From contig JACVVK020000442.1 of the NCBI GenBank assembly GCA_018292915.2, positions 511,501-575,500 of the forward strand: a stretch of DNA of 64,000 nt, given 5' to 3'. The DNA comes from Batillaria attramentaria. Lineage: Eukaryota > Mollusca > Gastropoda > Batillariidae. Positions 45,471-57,452 of this stretch are shown piece by piece. The notes below the pieces were generated by a model. It saw only the letters and a program-made list of their open reading frames with translations, ran no database searches and was not told the origin of the DNA. Position 1 is the first letter of the stretch, and every line of letters begins with the position of its first letter. The position numbers and the translations under genes are program-made.

Positions 45471-45870
45471 CCCCCCCCCCCCCCCCAAAAAAAAAAAAAA
45501 AAAACCTACTACAAAAAACAAACAACAACAACAAACAAACAAAAATAAAACACAAAAAACACACAAAAAAGAAAAGAAAAAAACAACAACTACAAACAAA
45601 TTCAAAAACAAAACAAACAAGCAAAAGAACAAAAAACAAAACAAACAACAACAACAACAACAAATCCACCAAACCAACCAACGAACCAACCAACGAACCA
45701 ACCAACCAACCAAACAAACAAACAAACAAAACGAACAAACAAACAAACAAACACACTAACCAAACAGCAACAAAAACAAACACACTAACCAAACCAAAAC
45801 AACGACAAAAACAAACAATAAAGCAAACAAAACACAAAACAGCAACAACAAACAGTCAAACACCAAACAC
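45471..45870. repeat. Poly-C/poly-A junction followed by A/C-only tract
   Basis: About 16 C, then about 18 A, then about 350 bases of AAAC/CAAC/ACCA units with few G or T. Complementary in style to the intron 4 G/T tracts. Confidence 0.92.
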
Positions 45871-46645
45871 GACAGCAGGCTTGGTGTTTTTATCATTATA
45901 CAGTTGCGTTTCCTGCATGTCCATACACTGAGTTTATCGACGGAAAAGCAAGGGGAAAAAAAGAAAGAAAAAAAAAACTGTCACCGTATCTCAACACGCA
46001 GTTTTCATGTACGTTAATCGCATTTACCCAGCCGAACAGGACTGTTCCAGTGTGTAGCGAGGGGTCGGTGTCCTCGTTAAGGATAGGCGGGTGTCATCTA
46101 AAAGGATGAATAATGCACATGTCGCGACAAACAACGTGGCCCTCGTGCCACTATTACAACCAACGTTATGGCCAAATGTGGGCTTATACAATTGTGAAGG
46201 AAGGAAGTCTTGTCATTAGCCCTGAACGTCTGGAACAACTCAACTTCCAAAAAATGCGGAGTCAGTGACTTTGACTTGTCTCCACACTGGAACAGTGTTC
46301 ACGCTGAAACATGTTGTTATAACCTATTATAGCTATTGTCCACAGATGCTGAGGGCCATTCTCCAAGATTAAAAGGTCGCATTAAATCATCAAACAAAAG
46401 TTACACTGTGTTACACTGACTCGCTAGCTTAAAATCCATTCCAGCTGCATTTTCAGTAATGTCCGAAATGACCTGAGTGGTCCCGGAATCGGAATTGGTA
46501 TCGATCTTCTTTTTTCCTCCCATCACCATAGTGATTCCGGCTATTCCTACCCTGGGAAAGCGTGTAACCACATGTGCCGCGCCATCATCGCAAAGAAATC
46601 ACACGAAACAAACCAACCAATCTTAAAACCCATCTGCTTTCAGTC
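45871..46645. other. Unannotated sequence
   Basis: No supported gene. Confidence 0.55.
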
Positions 46646-46647
46646 CT

Positions 46648-46755
46648 GGGCCCGTACGTAAAACTCGAGGTTAATTTAACCCACGGCTACAGGCCTAACC
46701 CAGACTAGGGACAAAAGAATCCCCCAACAAAATTAAATAAACAAGGAGGAACGGC
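46648..46755 (+). repeat. Family H end sequence
   Basis: CTGGGCCCGTACGTAAAACT, CGAGGTTAATTTAACCCACG and CCTAACCCAGACTAGGG match the left end of 55197-56455. Confidence 0.8.
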
Positions 46756-46919
46756 CCAGTCCTACAAAGTTGTTTCTCCAAACTTCATTTTATTTTGTCT
46801 GTTTTGTTGTTATTGTTGCCGGTTCTCCCCTCTCCAAGTGCTACCAATGACACTAGATCCTCTACGACCTCGACCGATTAGCCACGTGACTGGGGGTGGG
46901 GCCGGGTGGGGGAAGAAGG

Positions 46920-47142
46920 GAGAGAGAGAGAGAGAGAGAGGGTGGGTGGGTGGGGGTTTAGGAGTTTAACGTCCTTTTCCCCCACATAAGGGTGATATCA
47001 AAGACGGGGCAACGAGAAAAAGGCCAGCACAAATATTTGGCCCCAGCGGCCGGGATTCGAACTCTCGGCCCAAGCATTGAAAGTCCAACGCTCTACCATT
47101 CGGCCACCCTGGCTCCCCAGAGAGAGAGAGAGAGAGAGAGAG
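46920..47142 (-). mobile_element. SINE-A inserted in a (GA)n array
   Basis: A full-length minus-strand copy (46941-47118) is bounded by (GA)n on both sides (46920-46940 and 47119-47142), consistent with a GA target and duplication. Confidence 0.92.
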
Positions 47143-47570
47143 GTCAGTTCCATGAACTAAACATTTGACGTCAGCCTCAGGCAGGTCGTCATACAGAGAG
47201 AGAGAGATGACGTCAATTCCGTGAACTAAACTTTTGACGTCAGCCTCTAGCACTGAGATCGTCTGAGGATGCTTGTTCATGTCTTGTGATTTCCCTGTTG
47301 GCTTTGTGACTTCTCCGACTGAATTATTTTTCACATGAAATCTGGAAGATCCAGAGGGCTGATGAAATGTCGGAAGCAGTGACGATACTTGCAGATTTTG
47401 TCTGTGAACCAAACATTTGACGTCAGCCTCACGCTGCTCGTCTGACAGATGATACTTCTACATATCTTGTGATTTCCTTGTTGCTTTTGTGACTTCCGTG
47501 ACTGAATTAATTTTTACATAAAATTTGGAAGATCTTGAGAGCTGATGAACGTGGCCTTGGATTGTACTTA
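47143..47570. repeat. Nested tandem duplications with CRE-like palindromes
   Basis: GAACTAAACATTTGACGTCA-like units occur at about 47155, 47223 and 47405. A longer unit of about 185 bp (TCTTGTGATTTCCCTGTTGG..., GGAAGATC...GAGGGCTGATGAA) is repeated at about 47218-47400 and 47401-47560. TGACGTCA is at 47166, 47208, 47235 and 47418. Confidence 0.9.
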
Positions 47571-48080
47571 CGAAATTGCAAAATTGGAACTTTTTTGACT
47601 GGCGCTTTCTCGCACAAACATGAAAAATGTGTTTATCTAAAAGCTCTGCTATTCTTAATACTAAAGCTATAATAGTGCAGTAGTTCATGTCATATGTGCA
47701 GTTGACACAAGTGACAAAAATACCGGAATGATGAGTAATTTGAAGGAGTCTTTTCATAGATATTTGGCCTTATATGCAAACCACCCCTACCTCGGAAATA
47801 TTTTTCTCACACAAAACCTGTCAGAGCTACAGAGCTGTGCTACGAAAACAGGCAGTATAATTGGATGATCTTCCCAATTTCAGAAAATGAAGCCATTTGA
47901 ACATTTTTTGCGAAAAAATTCGTAACATGACCGATTTTTTAAAATCGGCGATAACTCTTCTGAAAATGCAGTAGGCTAAAAATCGTGAAAGGTAGGTCTG
48001 GAGAAGGTGAATTCCCATTTTATCTCAAAGTAAAAGGGCCTCCAACGAGGTGGTTTAGGAGATAGCCATCATTACATCCG
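47571..48080. other. Unannotated AT-rich sequence
   Basis: No supported gene. A small hairpin CCGATTTTTTAAAATCGG lies at about 47931-47948. Confidence 0.55.
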
Positions 48081-48081
48081 T

Positions 48082-48150
<69 letters not shown>
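48082..48150. repeat. (CA)n microsatellite
   Basis: About 34 CA units. Confidence 0.98.
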
Positions 48151-48152
<2 letters not shown>

Positions 48153-48329
48153 TCACAACTCCCGCCAAAAAGAACGCAGTAGTATAGTGTGCACGTCAAG
48201 TGTCTATGACGCAGATTTCGTTACGTCACTGTGTGCGTGAAAGTAAGTATTGTGTGGAGAAACGTCACAGTCTTGTTTTGTATCACTGAAACTTGCTGCT
48301 GCGCGTAGCAAAATCTGCCCCGTCTCATA

Positions 48330-48357
48330 AAGTTGTTTCTCTATAGAGAAACAACTT
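48330..48357. repeat. Perfect 28-bp palindrome
   Basis: AAGTTGTTTCTC, TATA, GAGAAACAACTT: the two arms are exact reverse complements with no spacer. Confidence 0.95.
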
Positions 48358-48853
48358 AAACCTTTGCCGTAACTCGAGTTTAGGAACAGCAGCAAGAGAC
48401 AATACCTTGTGTGTAATCCTTGTAAGATCTTCTCAAAATTAGAGTTACTCCAAAAGTTTACATCGACGAAGAAACAACGTTCTTCAGGTCAAAAGGTTCA
48501 CCAGGGGGTAGTTTATGACTGTAATCTGGGGCACGATTATCAGCAAGCGTCACACATGCGTAAATATATTTTAGTGCGCACAATGGGTGGGGTGGGGAGA
48601 GTGGAGATTTCCAGAAAACAAATATAAATTAATCAAAAGATAAGAAAGGATGCTGAGGTATTCCGAGAATTTGGAAAACAGCTATGTGCGATCAGAAGAG
48701 TTCCTCGACCGGCTCAGAGAATGGCAGGCCACGTGGTCTTTGCACGTTGACCCTGGTATGGCTTACATACTTGTGTCTGCCAAGGTCATGACACAGTTAC
48801 CTGTCCCCTACATTCCACACCCCTACCTACACCCAGGCCCCTGTCCCGAACGC
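48358..48853. other. Unannotated sequence
   Basis: No supported gene; a 90-codon frame at 48650-48922 lacks a domain. Confidence 0.55.
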
Positions 48854-49240
48854 GAGGGAAAAATGAATCAGATTCCCCTCATATTGCAATACCTTTCGCG
48901 ACATGTTCGCTCTGAAAGCTGAATGAGAAGAGAGAGTGGAACATGCAAAAACCTCAGCCCTCGCACTCGCGTGTTCTACCTTGCCTGTTGTAGTTTGTTT
49001 CTCAGCAAACAACAATAACGACAACAGCAACAACAAACTGCTGACTGAGGCAAAAATAAATCAGAGTCCTCTCAACTTGCCGCACATTTTGCAACATGTT
49101 CGCTCTGTAAGCTGAAAAGGGGGGGGGGGGGGGGCAGACAAAACATGTGCCCTCGCACTCGCGTCTTCTACGTGCCTGTTGTAGTTTGTTTCTCAGCAGA
49201 CAACAACGACGACAACAGCAATAACAAACTGCTGACTGAG
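48854..49240. repeat. Diverged tandem duplication, period about 193
   Basis: GAGGGAAAAATGAATCAGATTCC-type start at 48854 and again at 49047. Both copies share CATGTTCGCTCTG, CCCTCGCACTCGCGT, GCCTGTTGTAGTTTGTTTCT and CTGCTGACTGAGG. The second has a poly-G insertion (about 49119-49134). Confidence 0.92.
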
Positions 49241-49255
49241 GGACCACCTGTACAA

Positions 49256-49425
49256 GGGGAGCCAGGATAGCTGTATGGTAGAGCGACGGATTGTCAATAC
49301 TCCGGTCGTTGGTTCGAATCCCGACTGGGAGTCAAACATTTGTGCTGGCTTTTTCCTCTTTGCCCCGTCTTTGATATCACCCTTATTCGGTGGAAAACGA
49401 CGTTAACCCGAAAAGAACCAACCAG
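49256..49425 (+). mobile_element. SINE-A, diverged full-length copy
   Basis: Head AGCTGTATGGTAGAGCGACG and GTTGGTTCGAATCCCGACT, then body TTTGTGCTGGCTTTTTCCTC and CCCCGTCTTTGATATCACCC, with a changed tail (CGACGTTAACCCGAAAAGAA). An imperfect duplication ACCTGTACAAGG / ACCTATACAAAG flanks it. Confidence 0.88.
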
Positions 49426-49511
49426 CCAAGTACCTATACAAAGCAAGGGGGTCATGGGTATTCCAGTTTCAGAACATCTAGCGACCCCAGGTCAAGTGAC
49501 AAACACGTTAA

Positions 49512-49917
49512 AGGTCTGCAATCTCAGCAAAAAGCTGCAAACATTGCGTTTTTTAAAACTGCGACTCCTTCGACTGTGCATAATCCAGGCAACTCTGTCA
49601 CAGTTGCAGAGTTTTCAGCGCTTCGGGGACCCTTATAAAACCAGAGCACGAGTTTGCCGTGACATTATTTGGCTTTTGGTCAGTGAGCGCGGCACATCGC
49701 TACAGTGTCTAACGGATGTTGAGTGCTGCATGATCTTTCTCGCTCATTGTCAAAACGCAAAGTGAGCTGTGAAATCAGGCCGCCCTTGGCTTTTATTGGG
49801 GTTTCAGGGACGCTGAAAACTCTGCAACTGTGACAGAGTTGACTGTGCTTGCACAGTCGACTCTGTAAATGTTTTTTTTTTACACTTCTGAAAGCTTTTT
49901 GTTGGGAGCTTAGATCT
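49512..49917. mobile_element. Foldback family G, copy 2, TTAA on both sides
   Basis: TTAA at 49508-49511 and 49918-49921. The left arm AGGTCTGCAATCTCAGCAAA...AACTCTGTCACAGTTGCAGA is matched inverted by GCAACTGTGACAGAGTTGAC...TTTTTGTTGGGAGCTTAGATCT. The arms are about 120-150 bp with a central unique spacer. No ORF. Confidence 0.9.
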
Positions 49918-49921
49918 TTAA

Positions 49922-50481
49922 GCGACTACGGCTCATGTCACCGCTGACACATGGTCGTGTAGGTTAATGCCATTAGTAATGTATGGAAACTGCCAAAACG
50001 CCAGCTGCATACTCACTCACTCACTCCGTGTGACCTAGGTCAGTTCACTTGACCATTTACCATGCCACATCAACATAGTACAGCACGATTTCTCGCATCC
50101 TACAGTAGATGGATTTACATTAATATACGTGTCCTAGGTACACGATGGACAATACATTTCTGATTCTGTGCCATATTACACGATGGCCAGGAATTCCCAC
50201 ACGGAGGGTCAAGCTTATAGTCATCTAGCACTTGCTGCCTTAGTCACACGAGGAGTGTCCAGGTGTGACCAGCTTCCCGGATCTTTCCCATGGTTGATGT
50301 TCGTGCCGTAGCAATCCTTAGACAAACCTGCAGAATTCTTATAATTATGTATTCTTCGTACCTCCTTTGTGACATATTCTTGTCCTCTTTTGTAATGCCT
50401 ACACGTCATTGCTAGGAGTGGAAAGCACAGGACCTACTGCCCGTTTGAATGACAGAAAATAAAGAATAACACACACTGTGG

Positions 50482-50485
<4 letters not shown>
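49922..50485. other. Unannotated sequence with a (CACT)n block
   Basis: (ACTC)n at about 50008-50025 is similar to family F tails; otherwise nothing was seen. Confidence 0.5.

Positions 50486-50551
<66 letters not shown>
50485..50551. repeat. (CA)n microsatellite
   Basis: About 33 CA units. Confidence 0.98.
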
Positions 50552-50554
<3 letters not shown>

Positions 50555-50902
50555 AAAATAACAACAACAAAACAGTCACACAAAGTTGTCTTCATGTTAC
50601 GTAATTCAGTTCTGTTTTTTGATTTCGTAGTTTCAAATTTCATAATTTTATATAATTTTGTTTCAACATCGTGGCTTTTTCCTTGGAGTTTTTCCAACAT
50701 GTCGTGGTAGAGAGATGTTGAGCTTTGGGTTGAAAAGTCAGGGTGTCCGAGCAGATTGCACTATAATCTGTAAATGCCCTTTTCCAGTGTTCTTGCCTTT
50801 GTAATTCAACTTGTCTGGATGAAGACATAACACTTCAAGTTTAAGGCACTTAACTGGTGCCTTAAACGTTTGACAAAATCATGGTCATTTTACTACCACG
50901 TC
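50552..50902. other. Unannotated sequence
   Basis: No supported gene. Confidence 0.55.
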
Positions 50903-51125
50903 ATTAGTACTTGTGTGACGTTCTGGTCAAGCTCAGTGAAAAGTTCAAAGAGGGTCACACACGTGTTTTGGCGGCACGTGATCATACCAAGGTCAAACCC
51001 ACGAGTCTGTAATGATTAGTACTTGTGTTACATGCTGGTCAAGCTTAGTGACAACTGACAATTCCCCAGTGGCTCACACACGTGTTTCGGCGGCACGTGA
51101 CCGTACCAAGGTCACAGTCACGACT
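50903..51125. repeat. 112-bp tandem duplication, diverged
   Basis: ATTAGTACTTGTGT...CTGGTCAAGCT...CACACACGTGTTTYGGCGGC-type sequence starts at 50903 and 51015. Both halves keep GGCGGCACGTGA and CCAAGGTCA. Confidence 0.93.
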
Positions 51126-51998
<873 letters not shown>

Positions 51999-52001
<3 letters not shown>

Positions 52002-52515
52002 CACGTATTTGTATATTATGCTGATTTCCGTCTTCACAAATACCTCCAGGGCTGTTTCTACCAGAAAAAATCAAACCCATTCGTTGGTGCTTGGAGCTTC
52101 CTGGCAACTTCTGACCCAGCTTCGGGTGTTTCTCATCTCCTCCGTCCATGTGAGATCTTCCTCTTGCCACTCGCGACAGAAAAAAGGGAGGCGGCATTTG
52201 CTACAGAACATAAACGCTCTTACGTTTGCTTCATTGTCACGCACAGATCTGTTGTGTGGATCACTTCGACGCCTCGGATACGGACAAACTTTTTTTTTTT
52301 TTTTTTTAGCAAGGTTTGCTATAGAATGTCACCATCATGCTCACTTTGTCGTGTCGATGTGTCACATCGCTTGCGTAGACACGTTGAGAGAATCCTGCGG
52401 CGGGGTTTGCGTTGGCTCGTGACTCCCGGCGTTTTCGAAGGGAGATCAGTAGTGACAGCTGCTTTTACCACGGTCCCTGTGGGAGACAACAAGAGTAAAG
52501 TGAGTTAATGTGTAC
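51999..52515. other. Unannotated sequence
   Basis: No supported gene; the frames across 52009-52508 have no domain. Confidence 0.55.
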
Positions 52516-52518
52516 TCG

Positions 52519-52730
<212 letters not shown>

Positions 52731-53049
52731 TCAAATCCCAGGTGCCTCTGAGTCTCCCCAACCAGCATGTTTTATGGAACAAAAACTCTCAAAAGTTGCG
52801 AATGTCTGACATAGCGTGTCGTTGCTGTGAATTTGCTCACTTTTCGCCAGACATCCGTACCTAACCACAATTGATTGTTTTCCAACCCCATCACGTGACA
52901 CCTCTCTAGAGATCACACTTCGTATCTTTATGAAGATTGATCGGTTCTAGGCAAAGGCTAAAGTTACATTTTATGAGGAAAAACAAAAAGACTGGAGATA
53001 CGTTGATCAGAAAACACAACATGACATGAACAAACAATACCACATTTCC
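52731..53049. other. Unannotated sequence
   Basis: No supported gene. Confidence 0.5.
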
Positions 53050-53061
53050 AACATTCTTCAG

Positions 53062-53244
53062 GGTGGGTGGGTGGGTGTTTGGGGGTCTAACGTCCTTTTC
53101 CACCACATACGGGTGATATCAAAGACGGGGCAACGATGAAAAAAGCCAGCACAAATATTTGGCCCCAGCCGGGATACGAACTCAAGACCCGAGAACTGGA
53201 AGTCCAACGCTCTACCATTCGGCCACCCCGCCCCCCCCCCCCCC
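53062..53244 (-). mobile_element. SINE-A with perfect target-site duplication
   Basis: Full-length minus-strand copy. Its 5' end (GGGGAGCCGG of the consensus) is replaced by a C-run. AACATTCTTCAG is duplicated at 53050-53061 and 53245-53256. Confidence 0.95.
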
Positions 53245-53256
53245 AACATTCTTCAG

Positions 53257-54081
53257 AAAATAAAAGAATGGTACGACTCAAATTTCCGTCAGATGATTGT
53301 TGTTTCTTGCTGTCATTGTTTGATTGTTGTAGTTGTTGTTGTTGTTGTTAGTGGTGGTGATGATGGTGGTGGCGGTCTGTTTGTAAGTTCTAAAAAGATA
53401 TTCTAGGTGCCAGTCACATACGATGAACGTACAAACCAGAGACATAAACAGATCTAGTTATATATAATCATATAATGTACTCAACAACAGTCCGCAGAGA
53501 CTTCTACTCTTTATGGCTGTACTTTTGCCAACAGGTCAGCCGAGTGCCAAGGGAATTTGCCACTTGTCCCACCTAAAGGGGCCCATTAGTAAGACAGTCT
53601 TGCTCCATGTCGCTCTGCGCATGCTCACCACGGGCCGTGTCATGTCCTTAAAGAAGGACAGAGTTCTTAATTAACTTAATGAGGAACTTGTCCGACACCC
53701 GTATCCCACCAGAGAGGCCTTCACATTGAAAGAAAGGAGCAGTGTGGCGGATGAAGTGGACAGCGGGCAGATAGCACGAATTACTGATTTTTGCGGGTTT
53801 CTACTCGAAGTTCGGATCGATGCCATGGACCTGGTGAAAGGGGGAGGTGGAGAGCTTTGAAGTTTACATTGCAGGGACGGTTTTTGGTCTGGTGTTGCTG
53901 GTTGCCGTCGGTGATGTGTTGTTGTCCATGTTGTTGTTTTTGCTGTCCGTATTGTTGTTGTTGTTGTTGTTGTTTTCCGTGTTGTTGTTGTCCACGCTGT
54001 TTGTTAGTGTCCATGTTGTAGTTGGCAGTCGTTGTTCTTTGATTTGCATTCCCTTTTTCGTCGTCTTTTTTAAAAGAGATG

Positions 54082-54083
<2 letters not shown>
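53257..54083. other. Unannotated sequence with GTT-rich blocks
   Basis: No supported gene. GTT/GGT triplets at about 53327-53375 and GTT/GTCC-rich sequence at about 53920-54010. The 119-codon frame across the second block reads hydrophobic low-complexity sequence only. Confidence 0.55.
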
Positions 54084-54133
<50 letters not shown>

Positions 54134-54176
54134 CATGTGGTGGAAAAGGACGTTAAGCCCCCACACACCCACCCAC
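54084..54176 (+). mobile_element. SINE-A tail-only fragment after (CT)n
   Basis: (CT)n at 54084-54131 runs directly into CGCATGTGGTGGAAAAGGAC and the tail (to about 54176). Confidence 0.85.
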
Positions 54177-54280
54177 TTACCCTCTCTCATTATGTTTAGC
54201 TCGTAATTTCCTTGATATGATTTCTTGCTGTGTTTCGATTCCTCTCTTTTCTTTTTCACTTGTTTTGCTCGATCTGTGAA

Positions 54281-54348
54281 ACAAAGTTTATTTATTCAAA
54301 GTTTACTTATTCAAAGTTTATTCATTCTCTCTCTCTCTCTCTCTTTCT

Positions 54349-54414
<66 letters not shown>

Positions 54415-54415
54415 T
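54281..54415. repeat. 15-bp tandem repeat, then (CT)n-(GT)n
   Basis: CAAAGTTTAYTTATT occurs three times at about 54282-54325. CT (54326-54352) and GT (54353-54413) arrays follow. Confidence 0.93.
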
Positions 54416-55190
54416 ATTGCCAAACACGCCCCTCATGAGTACAGGTCAGAGAGAAGTACCCTTTAACTGCGTCAAACTCTAGTTTTGTTGCCCAAGTTTA
54501 CGGACGTTCACGTGAAACCCCCAAAACACTGTGACCTCGTTGTTGAAAAAGTAAAGTAAAACCCTGCAAGTGCAATGCCCTGCAAGCCCCACTCCCGTCA
54601 CTTCACCAACAAAAAGCGGTTTACTTCGTGAGAGGAAAGCCACAATGCGTTAACGAAGGATAAATCATTTACCCGCAAACCAGGACACACAACTCAGTGC
54701 TGGCGCAGTTTTCCGCTCATGGTGCACGGGACTGGAGCGCATTACCGTGTAATTTGATTTTGAATGTTCTGGAAGATCTGCCACCCATTATTGAAAATTG
54801 GTCCTGCCATTTTATTACTTTGTTGTCTGCTTCCGCGGTATACATGCGGTAGTGTTGGAGGTTTTGTTGATGAAAGTTTTGGTGCGAGTCTGTATTTGTC
54901 GTGGTTTTGTTGTTGTTGTTGTTGTTTGGTTTTTGTAGAGTTTTCTGTTTTGTTTTGTTTCTATCAAATGATTTTCTTTTGTGTAGTTGTGCTTTTGTGC
55001 CATCCCTTTTATCTCTTGTTCAAACGTCCTTGTTTGTGGAACTCTGTAAAGTAGCCCCCCCCCCCCCCCATCCCGAAGTTCACTGACATAGAACAAAACA
55101 TAGTAGTAATAGTAGTAGCAGTAGTAGCAGTCTGTACAAAAAAGAGAAGAAAATAAAACATGCACAATTGTATGACAGTGTAGTGGAGGA
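54416..55190. other. Unannotated sequence
   Basis: No supported gene. GTT run at about 54906-54927, poly-C at about 55055-55068, and TAG triplets at about 55101-55131. Confidence 0.55.
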
Positions 55191-55196
55191 GAGGCT

Positions 55197-56455
55197 GTGG
55201 AGGCCCATATGTAAAACTCGAGGTTAATCTAATCCACGGCTACGGGCTTAACCCAGACTAGGACAAAAGAAACCCCAAAAACTAAATTAAATAAAAAGGA
55301 AGCGAAGAAAGGAAGGAAAAAAATCCTTCTATAACGGCTTAGGCACCTTGCTGGAATGGGCCCGCTTCTTGATTTAAAGCAAACAACAACAGGAGTGAGT
55401 GAGTGAGTTTTTAGGGCTTAAAGCCGCGCAAGCCACAAAGACTAATTCGCGGCTGAGTGTGCCTGCACTACATGAAAAAAACAAACAAAAATGTAACGTT
55501 GGACAAAGGATGCAAACTGGTCTACGGGGCAATATAAACCTAGGACATGCAGGAGACGCTGCACCTTCATGCTAATTTCTCGAACTCCCGATTACAAAAA
55601 AGCGTAGAAAACAAATAACAATTACAACTGGGTAAAACAAAGATAAATACTAAGCGCATATACAGCAAATATTGCAACTTATCATCTCCTAGGCGCAATA
55701 AACCAGTTCGCAGCATATGCCCAACATCACTTATTCCTAACCACTGGTAGTGCAGACGTGAGTGAGAGGTTGAAAAGAAGAAATATAGATGAAAGGGCCG
55801 AACTTAGAAATCAGCTGAGAGATGAGAGGAAGGACAGAGCGGCTAAATTCGGGAGGTTTTAAAGAGAAAGATACAGCTGAATGGGCTGGTGAGGGATAGA
55901 CAGAGAGGTAGGAAGGAAAATTCCTTAGTTGCCAATGAAGACAACATGCCTGGGAGGCAGTTGAAGAACAGACCGCTCCAACACGGAACCTCCCCGCCGT
56001 GAGGCGGTTCGGGAAAACAACGCACCAGAGAGGGGTGCGTTGTGAAGGTCTTCAACGTGACAGGTGTTCAGCAGCACCAGCAGGGCGCTGCGAACAAAGC
56101 CCGCCAGGCTGAAGACCAGGTGGGGGGAATCCAGTGAAGTCGGCCTTCAGAAATGACCCTCAGATGTCTCACTGGACCAAGGGTCAGCAGACACCCGCTT
56201 ACTGACCTCCCCCCCGGAGGAGATTTTAAGAGAGCAAAAGACAGGTGAATGGACCGATGGAGGCAGAAATAAGAGTAAAGAAAGAGCAAAAGGGGTGGGC
56301 AAGCTCAGCGAAATCAGCCCCGCCGCGTGAAGGCGAGCCCATGGGGCCAACAACAACAGGAAATTTAACCCTAGAGCTAGTTTAGTTCGAGGTTAGACTC
56401 CAGCCCGGGGCTAAAAGCCCTAACCTCGACTTTTACATACGGGCCCAGGTCACAG
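55197..56455. mobile_element. Family H inverted-repeat element, about 1.25 kb, with family F inside
   Basis: The left end GCCCATATGTAAAACTCGAG plus GTTA matches, inverted, the right end CTAACCTCGACTTTTACATA plus CGGGCCC (about 56420-56452). The same end sequence occurs alone at 46648. A family F copy lies at 55391-55680. Whether the two ends belong to one transposon or two opposed copies cannot be decided here. Confidence 0.6.
55391..55680 (-). mobile_element. Family F retroposon, copy with (GAGT)n tail
   Basis: Minus-oriented. On the + strand it starts with GAGTGAGTGAGTGAG and TTTTTAGGGCTTAAAGCCGC, then runs parallel to 14246-14545. Confidence 0.88.
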
Positions 56456-56909
56456 AATTTATACCGTAAATATAAATTTTAACCCTAGTCTCGCTGAAAT
56501 AATTTGTCCTATGTTGAAAACGCCATAGATGTGGTCCGGAATGTTCCGGCCTCAGCACTACCAGGGTCAAATTAGAAAACACAACAACAACAACAACAAA
56601 ACAGTTCTCCTAGTGAACTAGATTAGAGGTCTAACAAGACAACACCCCGTGGAAAGTTTAGATACTGCGAAGTAGATCTGGTAAGTAAATGACAAGGTAG
56701 GCAGATGTTCATATACATAACAGAGTACATAAATGTCAAGTCTGCATGCTACAATAACGCGTAACTCGGTCATAGTAGAAAAGTACAGATATTGTACGCT
56801 AGTGGTGTTCTCTGCTAGACTGTAACCTCCGAGGCGTTGAACCGTAACGGAGTGAAGTACGTGACAGGTAGAAGATCCCATGCGACAGATGTTAATGTAG
56901 TGGTACACT

Positions 56910-56911
<2 letters not shown>
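56456..56911. other. Unannotated sequence
   Basis: No supported gene; CAA block at about 56582-56600. Confidence 0.55.

Positions 56912-56996
<85 letters not shown>
56912..56996. repeat. (CT)n-(CA)n
   Basis: CT at 56912-56944 and CA at about 56948-56996. Confidence 0.97.
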
Positions 56997-57000
<4 letters not shown>

Positions 57001-57154
57001 ACATCCATGCAAGAAGCTATATAAGACTATAAGATACGAGCTGTACGGAAAAATCTGTCAGATTAAATTGACCATGCCTACATTTTTACAAACCTTTGAA
57101 AGATAGCAACTAACAAACCATTCAACCAGCAAGCAAACCAAACACGCTAAAAAT

Positions 57155-57203
57155 CCCCCCCCCCCCCGGTCACTTCCCCGTCCCCCCCCCACACACACAC
57201 ACC

Positions 57204-57246
<43 letters not shown>
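57155..57246. repeat. C-runs and (CA)n
   Basis: Poly-C runs at about 57155-57168 and 57182-57190, then (CA)n at 57190-57244. Confidence 0.93.
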
Positions 57247-57248
<2 letters not shown>

Positions 57249-57452
57249 CCCACCCTACCCAACCACCCCACATCCCACATGTACTTGCCATCCCTTCACC
57301 TTCCACAGATTCGAAACAAACTCAACAGACAGTAATCCTACAGCTTTATAAATTGCACGAGCCTTTCTGAAACCTCTCTCAACTTATTTCCCCTAGGTAT
57401 TTTCCCCCCGAAAGCCTGTATGTAAGAGTAAGTTCCCTTTTCACTTCACTAG

